Origin: Citrobacter tructae
GTDB taxonomy: Bacteria > Pseudomonadota > Gammaproteobacteria > Enterobacterales > Enterobacteriaceae
Reading direction: 5' to 3'
DNA: 64,000 nt
Assembly: GCF_004684345.1 (NCBI RefSeq)
Contig: NZ_CP038469.1
Coordinates: forward strand, 1,736,001-1,800,000
Shown: positions 48,439 to 56,147 of the stretch, in pieces
Position numbering within the stretch: the first letter of the stretch is position 1
How the letters are laid out: each line of letters begins with the position of its first letter
Made by a program: the position numbers and the translations under genes
The notes under the pieces: model-generated
Databases searched by the model: none
Told to the model about the DNA's origin: nothing
Seen by the model: the letters and a program-made list of their open reading frames with translations, nothing else

Positions 48439-49143
48439 ATGCGCCTGGTGCAACTTTCCCGCAATTCTATCGCCTTCCCGTCACCGGAAGGCGCTTTACG
48501 CGAACCTAACGGTTTGCTGGCACTTGGCGGCGATCTCAGCCCTGCCCGCCTGCTTATGGCGTACCAGCGCGGTATTTTCCCGTGGTTTTCTCCCGGCGAC
48601 CCCATTCTTTGGTGGTCGCCCGATCCGCGCGCTATTTTATGGCCTGAGAATTTTCATCTTAGCCGCAGCATGAAGCGTTTTCATAAACACTCGCCCTATC
48701 GCGTCACGCTAAATTACGCATTTGGTCAGGTTATTGAAGGCTGTGCCAATGACCGGGAAGAAGGAACCTGGATAACGCGTGATATTGTGGATGCTTACCA
48801 CCGGTTGCATGAACTGGGGCACGCGCACTCTATTGAGGTTTGGCAACGAAATGAATTAGTCGGCGGCATGTACGGCGTTTCACAAGGGACACTATTCTGC
48901 GGTGAATCGATGTTCAGTCGTCAGGAAAATGCCTCCAAAACTGCGCTGCTTGTTTTTTGCTCTGAATTTAGCCACCAGGGCGGGAAATTAATTGACTGTC
49001 AGGTGTTAAATGGCCATACCGCGTCGCTGGGCGCCGTCGAAACCCCTCGTCGGGAGTACCTTGAACACTTAAGCAGACTACGTCAGCAGCGATTACCCAG
49101 CCACTTTTGGGTACCCCGGACGTTATTTTTACCTCAGGAGTGA
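48439..49143 (+). CDS. aat: Leucyl/phenylalanyl-tRNA-protein transferase
   Basis: An N-end rule enzyme that adds Leu or Phe to proteins starting with Arg or Lys, marking them for ClpS/ClpAP. The 234-residue form starting MRLVQLSRNSIAFPSPEGAL equals the E. coli length; the frame open to 48403 is not conserved. Core motifs GIFPWFSPGDPILWWSPDPRA and FCGESMFSRQENASKTAL are visible. Its partners clpA and clpS, normally a few genes away beyond the tRNA-Ser, are not in this window. Confidence 0.97.
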   Translation: MRLVQLSRNSIAFPSPEGALREPNGLLALGGDLSPARLLMAYQRGIFPWFSPGDPILWWSPDPRAILWPENFHLSRSMKRFHKHSPYRVTLNYAFGQVIEGCANDREEGTWITRDIVDAYHRLHELGHAHSIEVWQRNELVGGMYGVSQGTLFCGESMFSRQENASKTALLVFCSEFSHQGGKLIDCQVLNGHTASLGAVETPRREYLEHLSRLRQQRLPSHFWVPRTLFLPQE

Positions 49144-49428
49144 ATGTTTTCGGCACATTTTTTGTCGGGGTGTTATAATTGCGTCGCAGAGTCGGTTTAG
49201 CCCATTACCCCGCCGCCGTTAAGGAACAGTTCGCGTCAGGCAACGCCTATCGTTTATCTCATCGTTCCCTTACACGTTGCGCTTTAAGTGCAGCTTTGTC
49301 GTGTGTGGATAGAGTAATGCGCCAAACCTGATTTGCTGTGTTTTAAACGCACAAATCTTTACTTATTAAAAGAACTTCGGCATTATCTTGCCGGTTCAAA
49401 TTACGGTAGTGATACCCCAGAGGATTAG

Positions 49429-49647
49429 ATGGCCAAAGAAGACAATATTGAAATGCAGGGTACCGTTCTCGATACGTTACCTAATACCATGTTCCGCGTA
49501 GAGTTAGAAAACGGTCACGTGGTTACTGCACATATCTCCGGTAAAATGCGTAAAAACTATATCCGCATCCTGACGGGAGACAAAGTGACTGTTGAGCTGA
49601 CCCCGTACGACCTGAGCAAAGGCCGCATTGTCTTCCGTAGTCGCTGA
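49429..49647 (+). CDS. infA: Translation initiation factor IF-1
   Basis: A 72-residue OB-fold protein that binds the 30S A site during initiation. The sequence MAKEDNIEMQGTVLDTLPN is characteristic and the length is the usual one. The 285 bases upstream of it hold no gene and should contain its two promoters. A terminator shared with the convergent LysR gene follows. Confidence 0.99.
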   Translation: MAKEDNIEMQGTVLDTLPNTMFRVELENGHVVTAHISGKMRKNYIRILTGDKVTVELTPYDLSKGRIVFRSR

Positions 49648-49680
49648 TTGTTTTCACGCCAGACCGGCGTCCAGATAATA

Positions 49681-49706
49681 AAAGGTCGGTATATCCGGCC
49701 TTTTTT
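49681..49706 (+). terminator. Terminator between infA and the LysR-type gene
   Basis: AAAGGTCGG and CCGGCCTTT (one wobble) with a short loop, followed by a T run, about 30 bases after the infA stop and 20 bases from the LysR gene stop on the other strand. Confidence 0.85.
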
Positions 49707-49725
49707 GTGGGCTAAATTTGAGGAA

Positions 49726-50637
49726 TTAATCCTCTATCATGCGCGCATATTCTTCCGTCAAGAAATCGACTAATGCGCGCACCGATGGCAATAATCCCCT
49801 TCGCGATGGAAAGACCGCGTGAATAATCTCCCTCTTAGGCTCCCACCCGTCCAGCAATGCCACCAACTCCCCCGCCGCTAATTGATCCTTGACCATTAAC
49901 TGCGGGAGTTGCACAACGCCTACGCCGGCAACCGCCGCCTCGCGTAACGCCAGCATATCAGTCGTGATCATACGCGGTGTAAAATGCACTTCCGCACGCG
50001 CACCCTGTGGGCCAAACAACTCCCAGCGATGAACATGTTTACCGGATGCCAGACTCAGCCCTGGCCAGCGAGTCAGCTCTGCCGGAGCATGTAATGCCCC
50101 CATCTGCTCAACCAAACGCGGACTGGCATACAGCCGGTGTCCCCTGTCAGCAAGTACCCGCATCACCAAATCACTGTCTTCAAGAGGACGTGGCCGGACG
50201 CGAATGGCCACATCCAGACCTTCCCCAACGACATCAACGCGGCGATTCGTGGCCTCAAGCTGCACTGTCACATCCGGGTAACGCGCCATAAACCGGGCCA
50301 GCATGGGTCCAATATGGACATGCAACAACGTCACTGGGCACGTAAGCTTCACAATACCTCGTGGCTCAACCTGCAACGCCGCAATGGCATCCTGTGCCGC
50401 CTGCGCCTCAACCAGCATCGCCTTGCAATGTTCGTAAAAAGTCTGCCCGACTTCCGTGACATTAAACTGCCGGGTGGTTCGCTGAATCAAACGCACGCCC
50501 AGTCTTTCCTCCAATTGCGCAATACGTCGGCTCAGTTTTGATTTCGGTTCATCAAGCGCACGACCCGCCGCTGCGAATCCTCCCTCTTCGACAACATGAA
50601 CAAACCATGCGAAATCATTGAGATCCAGTTTCGTCAT
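49726..50637 (-). CDS. LysR-family transcriptional regulator, pirin-gene neighbour
   Basis: A 303-residue LysR-type regulator. The N-terminal winged helix-turn-helix (FVHVVEEGGFAAAGRALDEPKSKLSRRIAQLEERLGVRLIQRTTR, about residues 13-57) is followed by an inducer-binding domain of the DmlR/AaeR-like subgroup (GPMLARFMARYPDVTVQLEATNR). It is divergent from the pirin-like gene with 108 bases between starts and a perfect palindrome, the normal LysR arrangement. Not present at this site in K-12. Inducer unknown. Confidence 0.92.
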   Translation of the reverse strand: MTKLDLNDFAWFVHVVEEGGFAAAGRALDEPKSKLSRRIAQLEERLGVRLIQRTTRQFNVTEVGQTFYEHCKAMLVEAQAAQDAIAALQVEPRGIVKLTCPVTLLHVHIGPMLARFMARYPDVTVQLEATNRRVDVVGEGLDVAIRVRPRPLEDSDLVMRVLADRGHRLYASPRLVEQMGALHAPAELTRWPGLSLASGKHVHRWELFGPQGARAEVHFTPRMITTDMLALREAAVAGVGVVQLPQLMVKDQLAAGELVALLDGWEPKREIIHAVFPSRRGLLPSVRALVDFLTEEYARMIED

Positions 50638-50702
50638 CTTATTGTCCTATTAATGAGACGGTGAGGGCTATTTTAGCCACTACTCAACTCGCTGTCATGA
50701 AT

Positions 50703-50712
50703 ATAAGCTTAT
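50703..50712. promoter_or_regulatory. Palindrome, candidate LysR operator
   Basis: ATAAGCTTAT is a perfect ten-base palindrome about 35 bases before the pirin-like start and 65 bases before the LysR start. It is placed where a LysR protein could bind, but has no other support. Confidence 0.4.
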
Positions 50713-50745
50713 TTACATCAAGATAACGCCACTGAGGAGACACAT

Positions 50746-51606
50746 ATGAAACACGTAACAGGCGTCTACACTGCACCTCGCCCGCACTGGGTGGGCGATG
50801 GATTTCCGGTTCGCTCGATGTTCTCTTACCAGTCTCATGCTGAGCAGCTAAGTCCGTTCCTGCTGCTGGATTACGCCGGTCCGCATACCTTCACACCGGG
50901 TAGCGAAAAACGCGGTGTCGGCGAGCATCCACATCGTGGTTTTGAAACGGTAACCATTGTTTACAGCGGTGAGGTTGAGCACCGTGATTCAACCGGGCGC
51001 GGGGGCATTATCGGTCCGGGCGACGTGCAATGGATGACGGCAGGGGCCGGGATCTTACACGAAGAATTTCATTCACCGGAATTTACCCGTAAGGGCGGCG
51101 AACTGGAAATGGTCCAGCTGTGGGTCAACCTGCCAGCCAAAGACAAAATGACCGTGCCGGGCTATCAGGGAATCAGCAACGACATTATTCCTACTGTCGC
51201 CCTGCCGGATAACGCGGGCACCGTCCGCGTGGTTGCGGGTAGCTATCAGAGCACGAAAGGTCCCGCGCATACCTTCTCGCCGTTGAATGTGTGGGATATG
51301 CGCTTGCAAAGCAATCATCCGGCCACGCTGTCCCTGCCAGAAGGATGGAGCACTGCGCTGGTGGTTCTGAAAGGCAATATCACCGTCAACGGCACCACGC
51401 CCGTGAGTGAGGCGCAGCTGGTGGTATTAAGCCAGCAGGGCAAAACCCTACATATTGAGGCCAGCAGCGATGCCAGCGTGCTGCTGCTGTCCGGCGAACC
51501 GTTAAATGAGCCGATTGTCGGTTACGGTCCGTTTGTTATGAACACAAAACAAGAAATCGCCGAAGCCGTACGCGATTTCAACTCCGGCCGTTTTGGCCAA
51601 ATCTGA
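50746..51606 (+). CDS. Pirin-family cupin protein
   Basis: A 286-residue bicupin. The N-terminal metal-binding motif GEHPHRGFETVTIVYSGE and the later ILHEEFHS supply three His and one Glu, as in human pirin and E. coli YhhW. YhhW has quercetin 2,3-dioxygenase activity in vitro; true substrates are unknown. AGGAGAC Shine-Dalgarno precedes. The protein is longer than YhhW (231 residues), the extra residues lying at the C-terminal cupin (Pirin_C). It is followed 16 bases later by a cysteine hydrolase gene, so both probably form an operon controlled by the divergent LysR gene. Confidence 0.92.
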   Translation: MKHVTGVYTAPRPHWVGDGFPVRSMFSYQSHAEQLSPFLLLDYAGPHTFTPGSEKRGVGEHPHRGFETVTIVYSGEVEHRDSTGRGGIIGPGDVQWMTAGAGILHEEFHSPEFTRKGGELEMVQLWVNLPAKDKMTVPGYQGISNDIIPTVALPDNAGTVRVVAGSYQSTKGPAHTFSPLNVWDMRLQSNHPATLSLPEGWSTALVVLKGNITVNGTTPVSEAQLVVLSQQGKTLHIEASSDASVLLLSGEPLNEPIVGYGPFVMNTKQEIAEAVRDFNSGRFGQI

Positions 51607-51622
51607 AGCGAAGGAGAATACG

Positions 51623-52300
51623 ATGTCCAGTCCTGCAAATTTTAATGGCTCACGCCCGGTTATTGATGTAGATGATGCGGTGATGCTGCTTATCGATCAC
51701 CAGAGCGGACTTTTTCAGACCGTCGGTGATATGCCAATGCCCGAACTGCGCGCCCGCGCCGCCGCGCTGGCAAAAATAGCTACCCTGGCGAAGATGCCGG
51801 TGATCACCACTGCCTCCGTTCCTCAGGGACCCAACGGCCCGTTGATCCCGGAAATCCACGCCAATGCGCCCCATGCCCAGTATGTAGCACGCAAAGGCGA
51901 GATCAACGCCTGGGATAACGAAGACTTTGTTGAAGCCGTCAAAGCAACCGGTCGTAAAACGCTGATTATTGCCGGCACGATCACCAGCGTCTGCATGGCT
52001 TTCCCGGCCATCAGCGCGGTGGCGGAAGGGTATAAAGTGTTTGCCGTCATTGACGCTTCCGGCACTTACAGCAAGATGGCGCAGGAAATCACGCTGGCAC
52101 GTGTGGTGCAGGCAGGCGTTGTGCCAATGGATACCGCAGCCGTCGCGTCTGAAATACAGCGGACGTGGAACCGGGAAGATGCCGCTGAATGGGCGGAAGT
52201 GTACACCAAAGTCTTCCCGGCCTATCAGCTGCTGATCGAAAGCTACAGCAAAGCTCAGGACGTCGTGAACAACGGTGAAAAACTGGACTCTCAGCGCTAA
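51623..52300 (+). CDS. Isochorismatase-like cysteine hydrolase (YcaC-related)
   Basis: A 225-residue member of the isochorismatase-like superfamily. A D-R-C arrangement is visible: Asp25 in LLIDHQSG, Arg90 in VARKGEINAWDN and Cys124 in ITSVCMAFPA, with the same spacings as the E. coli YcaC residues Asp19, Arg84, Cys118 (from memory). YcaC itself has no confirmed substrate. The start at 51623 has AAGGAGAA before it; the longer frame to 51593 overlaps the pirin gene. K-12 has ycaC between dmsC and ycaD, where it is missing here, but this is a divergent relative and not the moved ortholog. Confidence 0.9.
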   Translation: MSSPANFNGSRPVIDVDDAVMLLIDHQSGLFQTVGDMPMPELRARAAALAKIATLAKMPVITTASVPQGPNGPLIPEIHANAPHAQYVARKGEINAWDNEDFVEAVKATGRKTLIIAGTITSVCMAFPAISAVAEGYKVFAVIDASGTYSKMAQEITLARVVQAGVVPMDTAAVASEIQRTWNREDAAEWAEVYTKVFPAYQLLIESYSKAQDVVNNGEKLDSQR

Positions 52301-52376
52301 TCATATTTTCCGTGCCTGCCCGGGCGTAGAATATGTCTAATGCTTAACCAAACGACAGTGAATACGTAAATTCTGC

Positions 52377-52405
52377 TTGACCGTTTTAGCGCAACTCCCT
52401 ATAGT
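52377..52405 (+). promoter_or_regulatory. Promoter of the tRNA-Ser gene
   Basis: A -35 box TTGACC (52377-52382), a 17-base spacer and a -10 box TATAGT (52400-52405), followed by a GC-rich discriminator AGCGCCCCG typical of stringently controlled stable RNA promoters. The tRNA begins 44 bases after the -10 box. Confidence 0.85.
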
Positions 52406-52448
52406 AGCGCCCCGTTGCCCCCCAAGCGGTCAGGCAGCAATACAATAC

Positions 52449-52536
52449 GGTGAGGTGTCCGAGAGGCTGAAGGAGCACGCCTGGAAAGTGTGTATACGGC
52501 AACGTATCGAGGGTTCGAACCCCTCTCTCACCGCCA
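52449..52536 (+). tRNA. serW: tRNA-Ser(GGA)
   Basis: An 88-base tRNA with encoded CCA end. The acceptor stem GGTGAGG pairs with the 3' end before GCCA, the anticodon loop contains GGA (CTGGAAA), a long variable arm follows (GTATACGGCAACGTAT), and the T loop is GGTTCGAACCC. Position after infA identifies it as serW. It is followed by its own terminator and then directly by rlmC. Confidence 0.98.
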
Positions 52537-52548
52537 CATTTGAGAAAG

Positions 52549-52577
52549 AGCTCGTACGCAAGTACGGGCTTTTTTTT
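52549..52577 (+). terminator. Terminator of tRNA-Ser
   Basis: AGCTCGTAC and GTACGGGCT (one wobble pair) around GCAA, followed by eight T, 12 bases after the tRNA 3' end. Confidence 0.9.
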
Positions 52578-52628
52578 CGTCTGTCGTTTATGCAGGATGC
52601 AGCGCAAACACCGTATCCTGCTAAATGA

Positions 52629-53756
52629 TTATCGTCTGCTGAGTAGCGTCAACACTTCATAGTGCGCGGTATGTGGGAACATATCGAAAAGCTGGACGCG
52701 CTCAATGCGATACCCTGACAACTCACGAATATCCTTCGCCATGCTTTGCGCATTACAGCTGGAGTAAACAATAAACTTTGGCGCCATACGGGAAAGATAA
52801 TCACACAGTGGTTTGCCAATCCCCCTACGCGGCGGGTTCACCAGCACCAGATCCGGAACTTCTCCCTGCGCCGTCGCGAATTGGGTGGAGTCCAGCGCCT
52901 GAAAATGCAGATTCTGTAACCCCAATTCCTGCGCAGACTGTTTCGCACAGGCAATCGCCTCTGGTGCGATTTCAATCCCCGTCAGTTTCATCTGCGGCGT
53001 GGCACAATGCAGACCAAAGCCCCCGACACCACAAAACAGATCCCACATGTGGTTGATCTGAAGCTGACGCACCCAGTCGCGAGCCGTGGCATACAAGCGC
53101 CCCGCCACCACTGGGTTGGTCTGAAAGAAGCTCTGCGGGCGGATCCACAGCGGAACATCGTTAAAAAGTTCTGCCAGCGCCTGCTGCTCGGTCAGGAAGA
53201 TTTCTGTCTCACCTTCCATAATCGCCATATGCACCGGCTGAATATTGACCGTAATCACCTTGAGCTGCGGTAACTGCGCCTGCAACCACGGCAGCGCCGC
53301 GCGCAGTTGCTCCAGCTTCGCCTCAGAGCGTAAGACAAAACGCAGCATCATACCGCCATCAAACTGACTTTCCGTTAACAGGACATATTTAAGTTCGCCC
53401 CGCTTACGCGCCACGTTATAGGGGGTCAGCCCCGCGCGGGCGATAAAGGGCTTTAGCGCGGCAAACACCGGCGAAAATGAGGCGGGGTAAAGCGGACAGT
53501 CACACAAGTCTTCAGGCGTACCGTCACGATGCAGCATGCCTAACAGCGGTTTTTCCACGCTGCCGCTCACGACCATCTTGGCTTTATTACGAAAGGCGCT
53601 CTCCGGGCCGCCGACTGGCGCGCACCATTCCCCAACCGAATAATCGGCAAGCAGATCCTGGAGATCGACTATTTTTGCACGGAGTTGATCGCCAACAGGT
53701 TGTGTTATCCACTGACAGGAGCGGCAGCGATCGGCGTCATAAAGTGCGCACTGCAT
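52629..53756 (-). CDS. rlmC: 23S rRNA (uracil-747-C5)-methyltransferase
   Basis: A SAM-dependent RNA m5U methyltransferase (formerly RumB/YbjF). The protein has 375 residues, as in E. coli. The [4Fe-4S] ligands are Cys3, Cys11, Cys14 and Cys87; the SAM site is DLFCGVGGFGLHCA; VLVNPPRRG is the substrate-base motif; and the catalytic nucleophile is Cys334 in VYSSCNAQSM. In K-12 its 3' neighbour is artJ; here it is the tRNA-Ser terminator, 52 bases away. Confidence 0.98.
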   Translation of the reverse strand: MQCALYDADRCRSCQWITQPVGDQLRAKIVDLQDLLADYSVGEWCAPVGGPESAFRNKAKMVVSGSVEKPLLGMLHRDGTPEDLCDCPLYPASFSPVFAALKPFIARAGLTPYNVARKRGELKYVLLTESQFDGGMMLRFVLRSEAKLEQLRAALPWLQAQLPQLKVITVNIQPVHMAIMEGETEIFLTEQQALAELFNDVPLWIRPQSFFQTNPVVAGRLYATARDWVRQLQINHMWDLFCGVGGFGLHCATPQMKLTGIEIAPEAIACAKQSAQELGLQNLHFQALDSTQFATAQGEVPDLVLVNPPRRGIGKPLCDYLSRMAPKFIVYSSCNAQSMAKDIRELSGYRIERVQLFDMFPHTAHYEVLTLLSRR

Positions 53757-53796
53757 ACGAAAACCTTCAAATTAACCGGGGCGAAGATTATACACA

Positions 53797-54306
53797 TTAT
53801 TGCAAACGGAAGAACCGTCGACTGGATGCCGGAACAAACAACAGCAGCAGCACCAGCATATCTGGCAATTTCTGCATCACCAGCGTGCGAAAAATTTCAC
53901 GCTTCGATTCTCCCGCAATACTAAACAACTCCGGATAACCGTAACCCAACGACGCCGCCCACAAATAACCGGAGGCTACCACCTGGGTAAACAAATAAAT
54001 CCAGCGCGCCCAGTTACGCCCTTTTACTAATGAAAATGCACAATAAATTTCGATAAAGACCAGTATCAGACTGCTTAAAAATACCAGCGTCAAATCCCAG
54101 GTCTGCACGCTACGGTGAATGAACGCGATCGTCCCGCGCATGCCCAGCGTGTTAAAAATCATCAACAGATCGAGGCCGCGGATCATAATAATAGCGAGCG
54201 CCGCTACCTGCACCAAAGCAGGGACGTTTAAGCGAGCATGTGATGTGGATGATTTCTTAAAAAATCCCAACGCGTCGTCTTCCGTGAAAACGGTGCAGCG
54301 CCACAT
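53797..54306 (-). CDS. ybjO: YbjO, predicted inner-membrane protein (start uncertain)
   Basis: A small membrane protein with four predicted helices (for example VQVAALAIIMIRGLDLLMIF and LTLVFLSSLILVFIEIYCAF) and the tail VPASSRRFFRLQ, clearly YbjO. The E. coli start ATG aligns with ACG here (54283-54285, before GAAGACGAC). Possible starts are ATG at 54306, giving 169 residues but no ribosome-binding site, or TTG at 54270, giving 157 residues with GGAAG eight bases ahead. Function unknown; it lies between rlmC and potI. Confidence 0.88.
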   Translation of the reverse strand: MWRCTVFTEDDALGFFKKSSTSHARLNVPALVQVAALAIIMIRGLDLLMIFNTLGMRGTIAFIHRSVQTWDLTLVFLSSLILVFIEIYCAFSLVKGRNWARWIYLFTQVVASGYLWAASLGYGYPELFSIAGESKREIFRTLVMQKLPDMLVLLLLFVPASSRRFFRLQ

Positions 54307-54342
54307 GCTGCACCGAGTAGAGGTTGGCAGATTTTAGTTTTT

Positions 54343-55188
54343 TCAGCCGCGTCTTGCACGCTGGATATCGCGCAATCGCTGCTTTTCTGTCCGGGCCATC
54401 AGATACCACGCGATAAATCCGATAATTCCGACCACGCCAAGAATAAGCGTAGCCAGTGCGTTAATCTCCGGATTAACCCCCATGCGTACACTGGAGAACA
54501 CTAGCATCGGCAATGTCGTCGCCCCAGGACCCGAAACAAAACTGGCGATCACCAGATCGTCGAGCGATAGCGTGAAAGCCAACAACCAGCCGGAAATCAC
54601 CGCCGGCATAATCATCGGCAGCGTGATGACAAAGAATACTTTCAGTGGCGTGGCGCCAAGATCCATCGCCGCTTCTTCGATGGAGTGATCCAGTTCGCGC
54701 AAACGTGAGGAGATAACGACCGCCACATACGCCGTACAGAAGGTGACGTGCGCCAGCCAGATAGTCAACATCCCGCGATCTGCCGGCCAGCCAATGGCAT
54801 GAGCCATAGCGACAAACAGTAGCAACAGCGACAACCCTGTAATGACATCCGGCATAACCAGCGGCGCGGTGATCATAAAGGCAAACCCATTCGAACCACG
54901 GAAACGGCCAAAGCGCACCAACACCACGGCGGCAATCGTACCGAGGATCACCGCCATCGTTGCTGCACAAGCGGCAATGGTCAAGCTCATACCGACGGCA
55001 CTTATCATCGCGGTATCGTGCAACAATTCTCCGTACCAGCGCGTTGACCACCCAGCCCAGACCGTCACCAGTTTGGAACTGTTAAACGAATAGATAACCA
55101 ACATCAGCATCGGCGCGTACAAGAAGGTGAATCCCACCACCAGGATAAAGATGCGCCACGGCGAGCGAACGACCGGTAAGTTATTCAT
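54343..55188 (-). CDS. potI: Putrescine ABC transporter permease PotI
   Basis: A 281-residue inner-membrane permease with six predicted helices and the binding-protein-dependent transport signature EEAAMDLGATPLKVFFVITLP, which docks on the ATPase PotG. It pairs with PotH to form the channel. Its start overlaps the potH stop by four bases. Last gene of potFGHI. Confidence 0.98.
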   Translation of the reverse strand: MNNLPVVRSPWRIFILVVGFTFLYAPMLMLVIYSFNSSKLVTVWAGWSTRWYGELLHDTAMISAVGMSLTIAACAATMAVILGTIAAVVLVRFGRFRGSNGFAFMITAPLVMPDVITGLSLLLLFVAMAHAIGWPADRGMLTIWLAHVTFCTAYVAVVISSRLRELDHSIEEAAMDLGATPLKVFFVITLPMIMPAVISGWLLAFTLSLDDLVIASFVSGPGATTLPMLVFSSVRMGVNPEINALATLILGVVGIIGFIAWYLMARTEKQRLRDIQRARRG

Positions 55189-56138
55189 CCGTGTTCCCCC
55201 ACGCTTTTTTGCTGATATTTATGGAACCACATGATCGGCACAATCAGTAACAGCAGCATAATAATCGCCACGGCAGACGCCACCGGCCAGTCGCGGTTAT
55301 TGAAAAACTCCTGCCACAGCACGCGACCAATCATAATACTGTCTGGCCCGCCCAGCAGTTCAGGGATAACAAACTCCCCGACCGCCGGGATAAACACCAA
55401 CATTGACCCGGCGATGATCCCACCTTTTGTCAACGGCACGATCACGCTAAAGAAGGTTTTCAGCGGGCGGGCTCCGAGGTCCAGCGCCGCCTCCACCAGC
55501 GAATAGTCAATACGCGTCAGCGCGGTATAGATCGGCAGCACCATAAACGGCAAATAGGCGTATACAATACCGATATAGACCGCCAGGTTCGTGTGCAGGA
55601 TCGTCAGCGGCTGATCGATAACCCCCAGCCACATCAGAAAATTATTCAGGATCCCGTTATTTTTCAGGATCCCCATCCACGCATACACACGGATCAAAAA
55701 AGATGTCCAGGACGGCAGAATCACCAACAACAGCAGGATATTACGCGTTGACGGTTTGCTGTGCGCCACGGCCCATGCCAACGGATACCCCAGCAGAAGA
55801 CAGCAAATCGTCGAAATCCCCGCCACCTGTAACGATTGCAGGTAGGCATCGACATACAGCGGATCGGCTGTCAGTTGCAGGAAGTTGCCTAAATTGAGCG
55901 TGATAGAAAGCTGATCGTCTGCCCATGAAATGAGATCAGAATAAGGTGGGATCGCCCGCGCCATCTCAGACAAAGAGATCTTAAAGACGATTAAAAACGG
56001 CAGCAAAAATAACAGAACCAGCCAGACATAAGGCAGCGCAATCACGACCTTACGCCCGTGCTTCATCTGCATCCGCGACATATACAGCGTGAAACGGCTC
56101 GCTTTATCCACGCGCGCCGGAGGTTCAAGTGTACTCAT
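55185..56138 (-). CDS. potH: Putrescine ABC transporter permease PotH
   Basis: A 317-residue permease with six predicted helices and the EAALDLGARPLKTFFSVIVP coupling motif. The ATG at 56138 is chosen (MSTLEPPARVDK) because AAGGAGTGAA lies just before it and the length matches E. coli; the codon two positions upstream is GTG. It starts ten bases after potG and overlaps potI by four. Confidence 0.97.
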   Translation of the reverse strand: MSTLEPPARVDKASRFTLYMSRMQMKHGRKVVIALPYVWLVLLFLLPFLIVFKISLSEMARAIPPYSDLISWADDQLSITLNLGNFLQLTADPLYVDAYLQSLQVAGISTICCLLLGYPLAWAVAHSKPSTRNILLLLVILPSWTSFLIRVYAWMGILKNNGILNNFLMWLGVIDQPLTILHTNLAVYIGIVYAYLPFMVLPIYTALTRIDYSLVEAALDLGARPLKTFFSVIVPLTKGGIIAGSMLVFIPAVGEFVIPELLGGPDSIMIGRVLWQEFFNNRDWPVASAVAIIMLLLLIVPIMWFHKYQQKSVGEHG

Positions 56139-56147
56139 TTTCACTCC

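Noticed and set aside
51623..52300. True ycaC displaced from the dms region
   Set aside because: It shares the catalytic arrangement and the INAWDNEDF segment with YcaC but differs widely elsewhere, including a different N-terminus and C-terminal tail.
52449..52628. Prophage or island attachment site at tRNA-Ser
   Set aside because: The tRNA is complete and I see no integrase, no duplicated tRNA 3' end and no phage gene on either side in the window.
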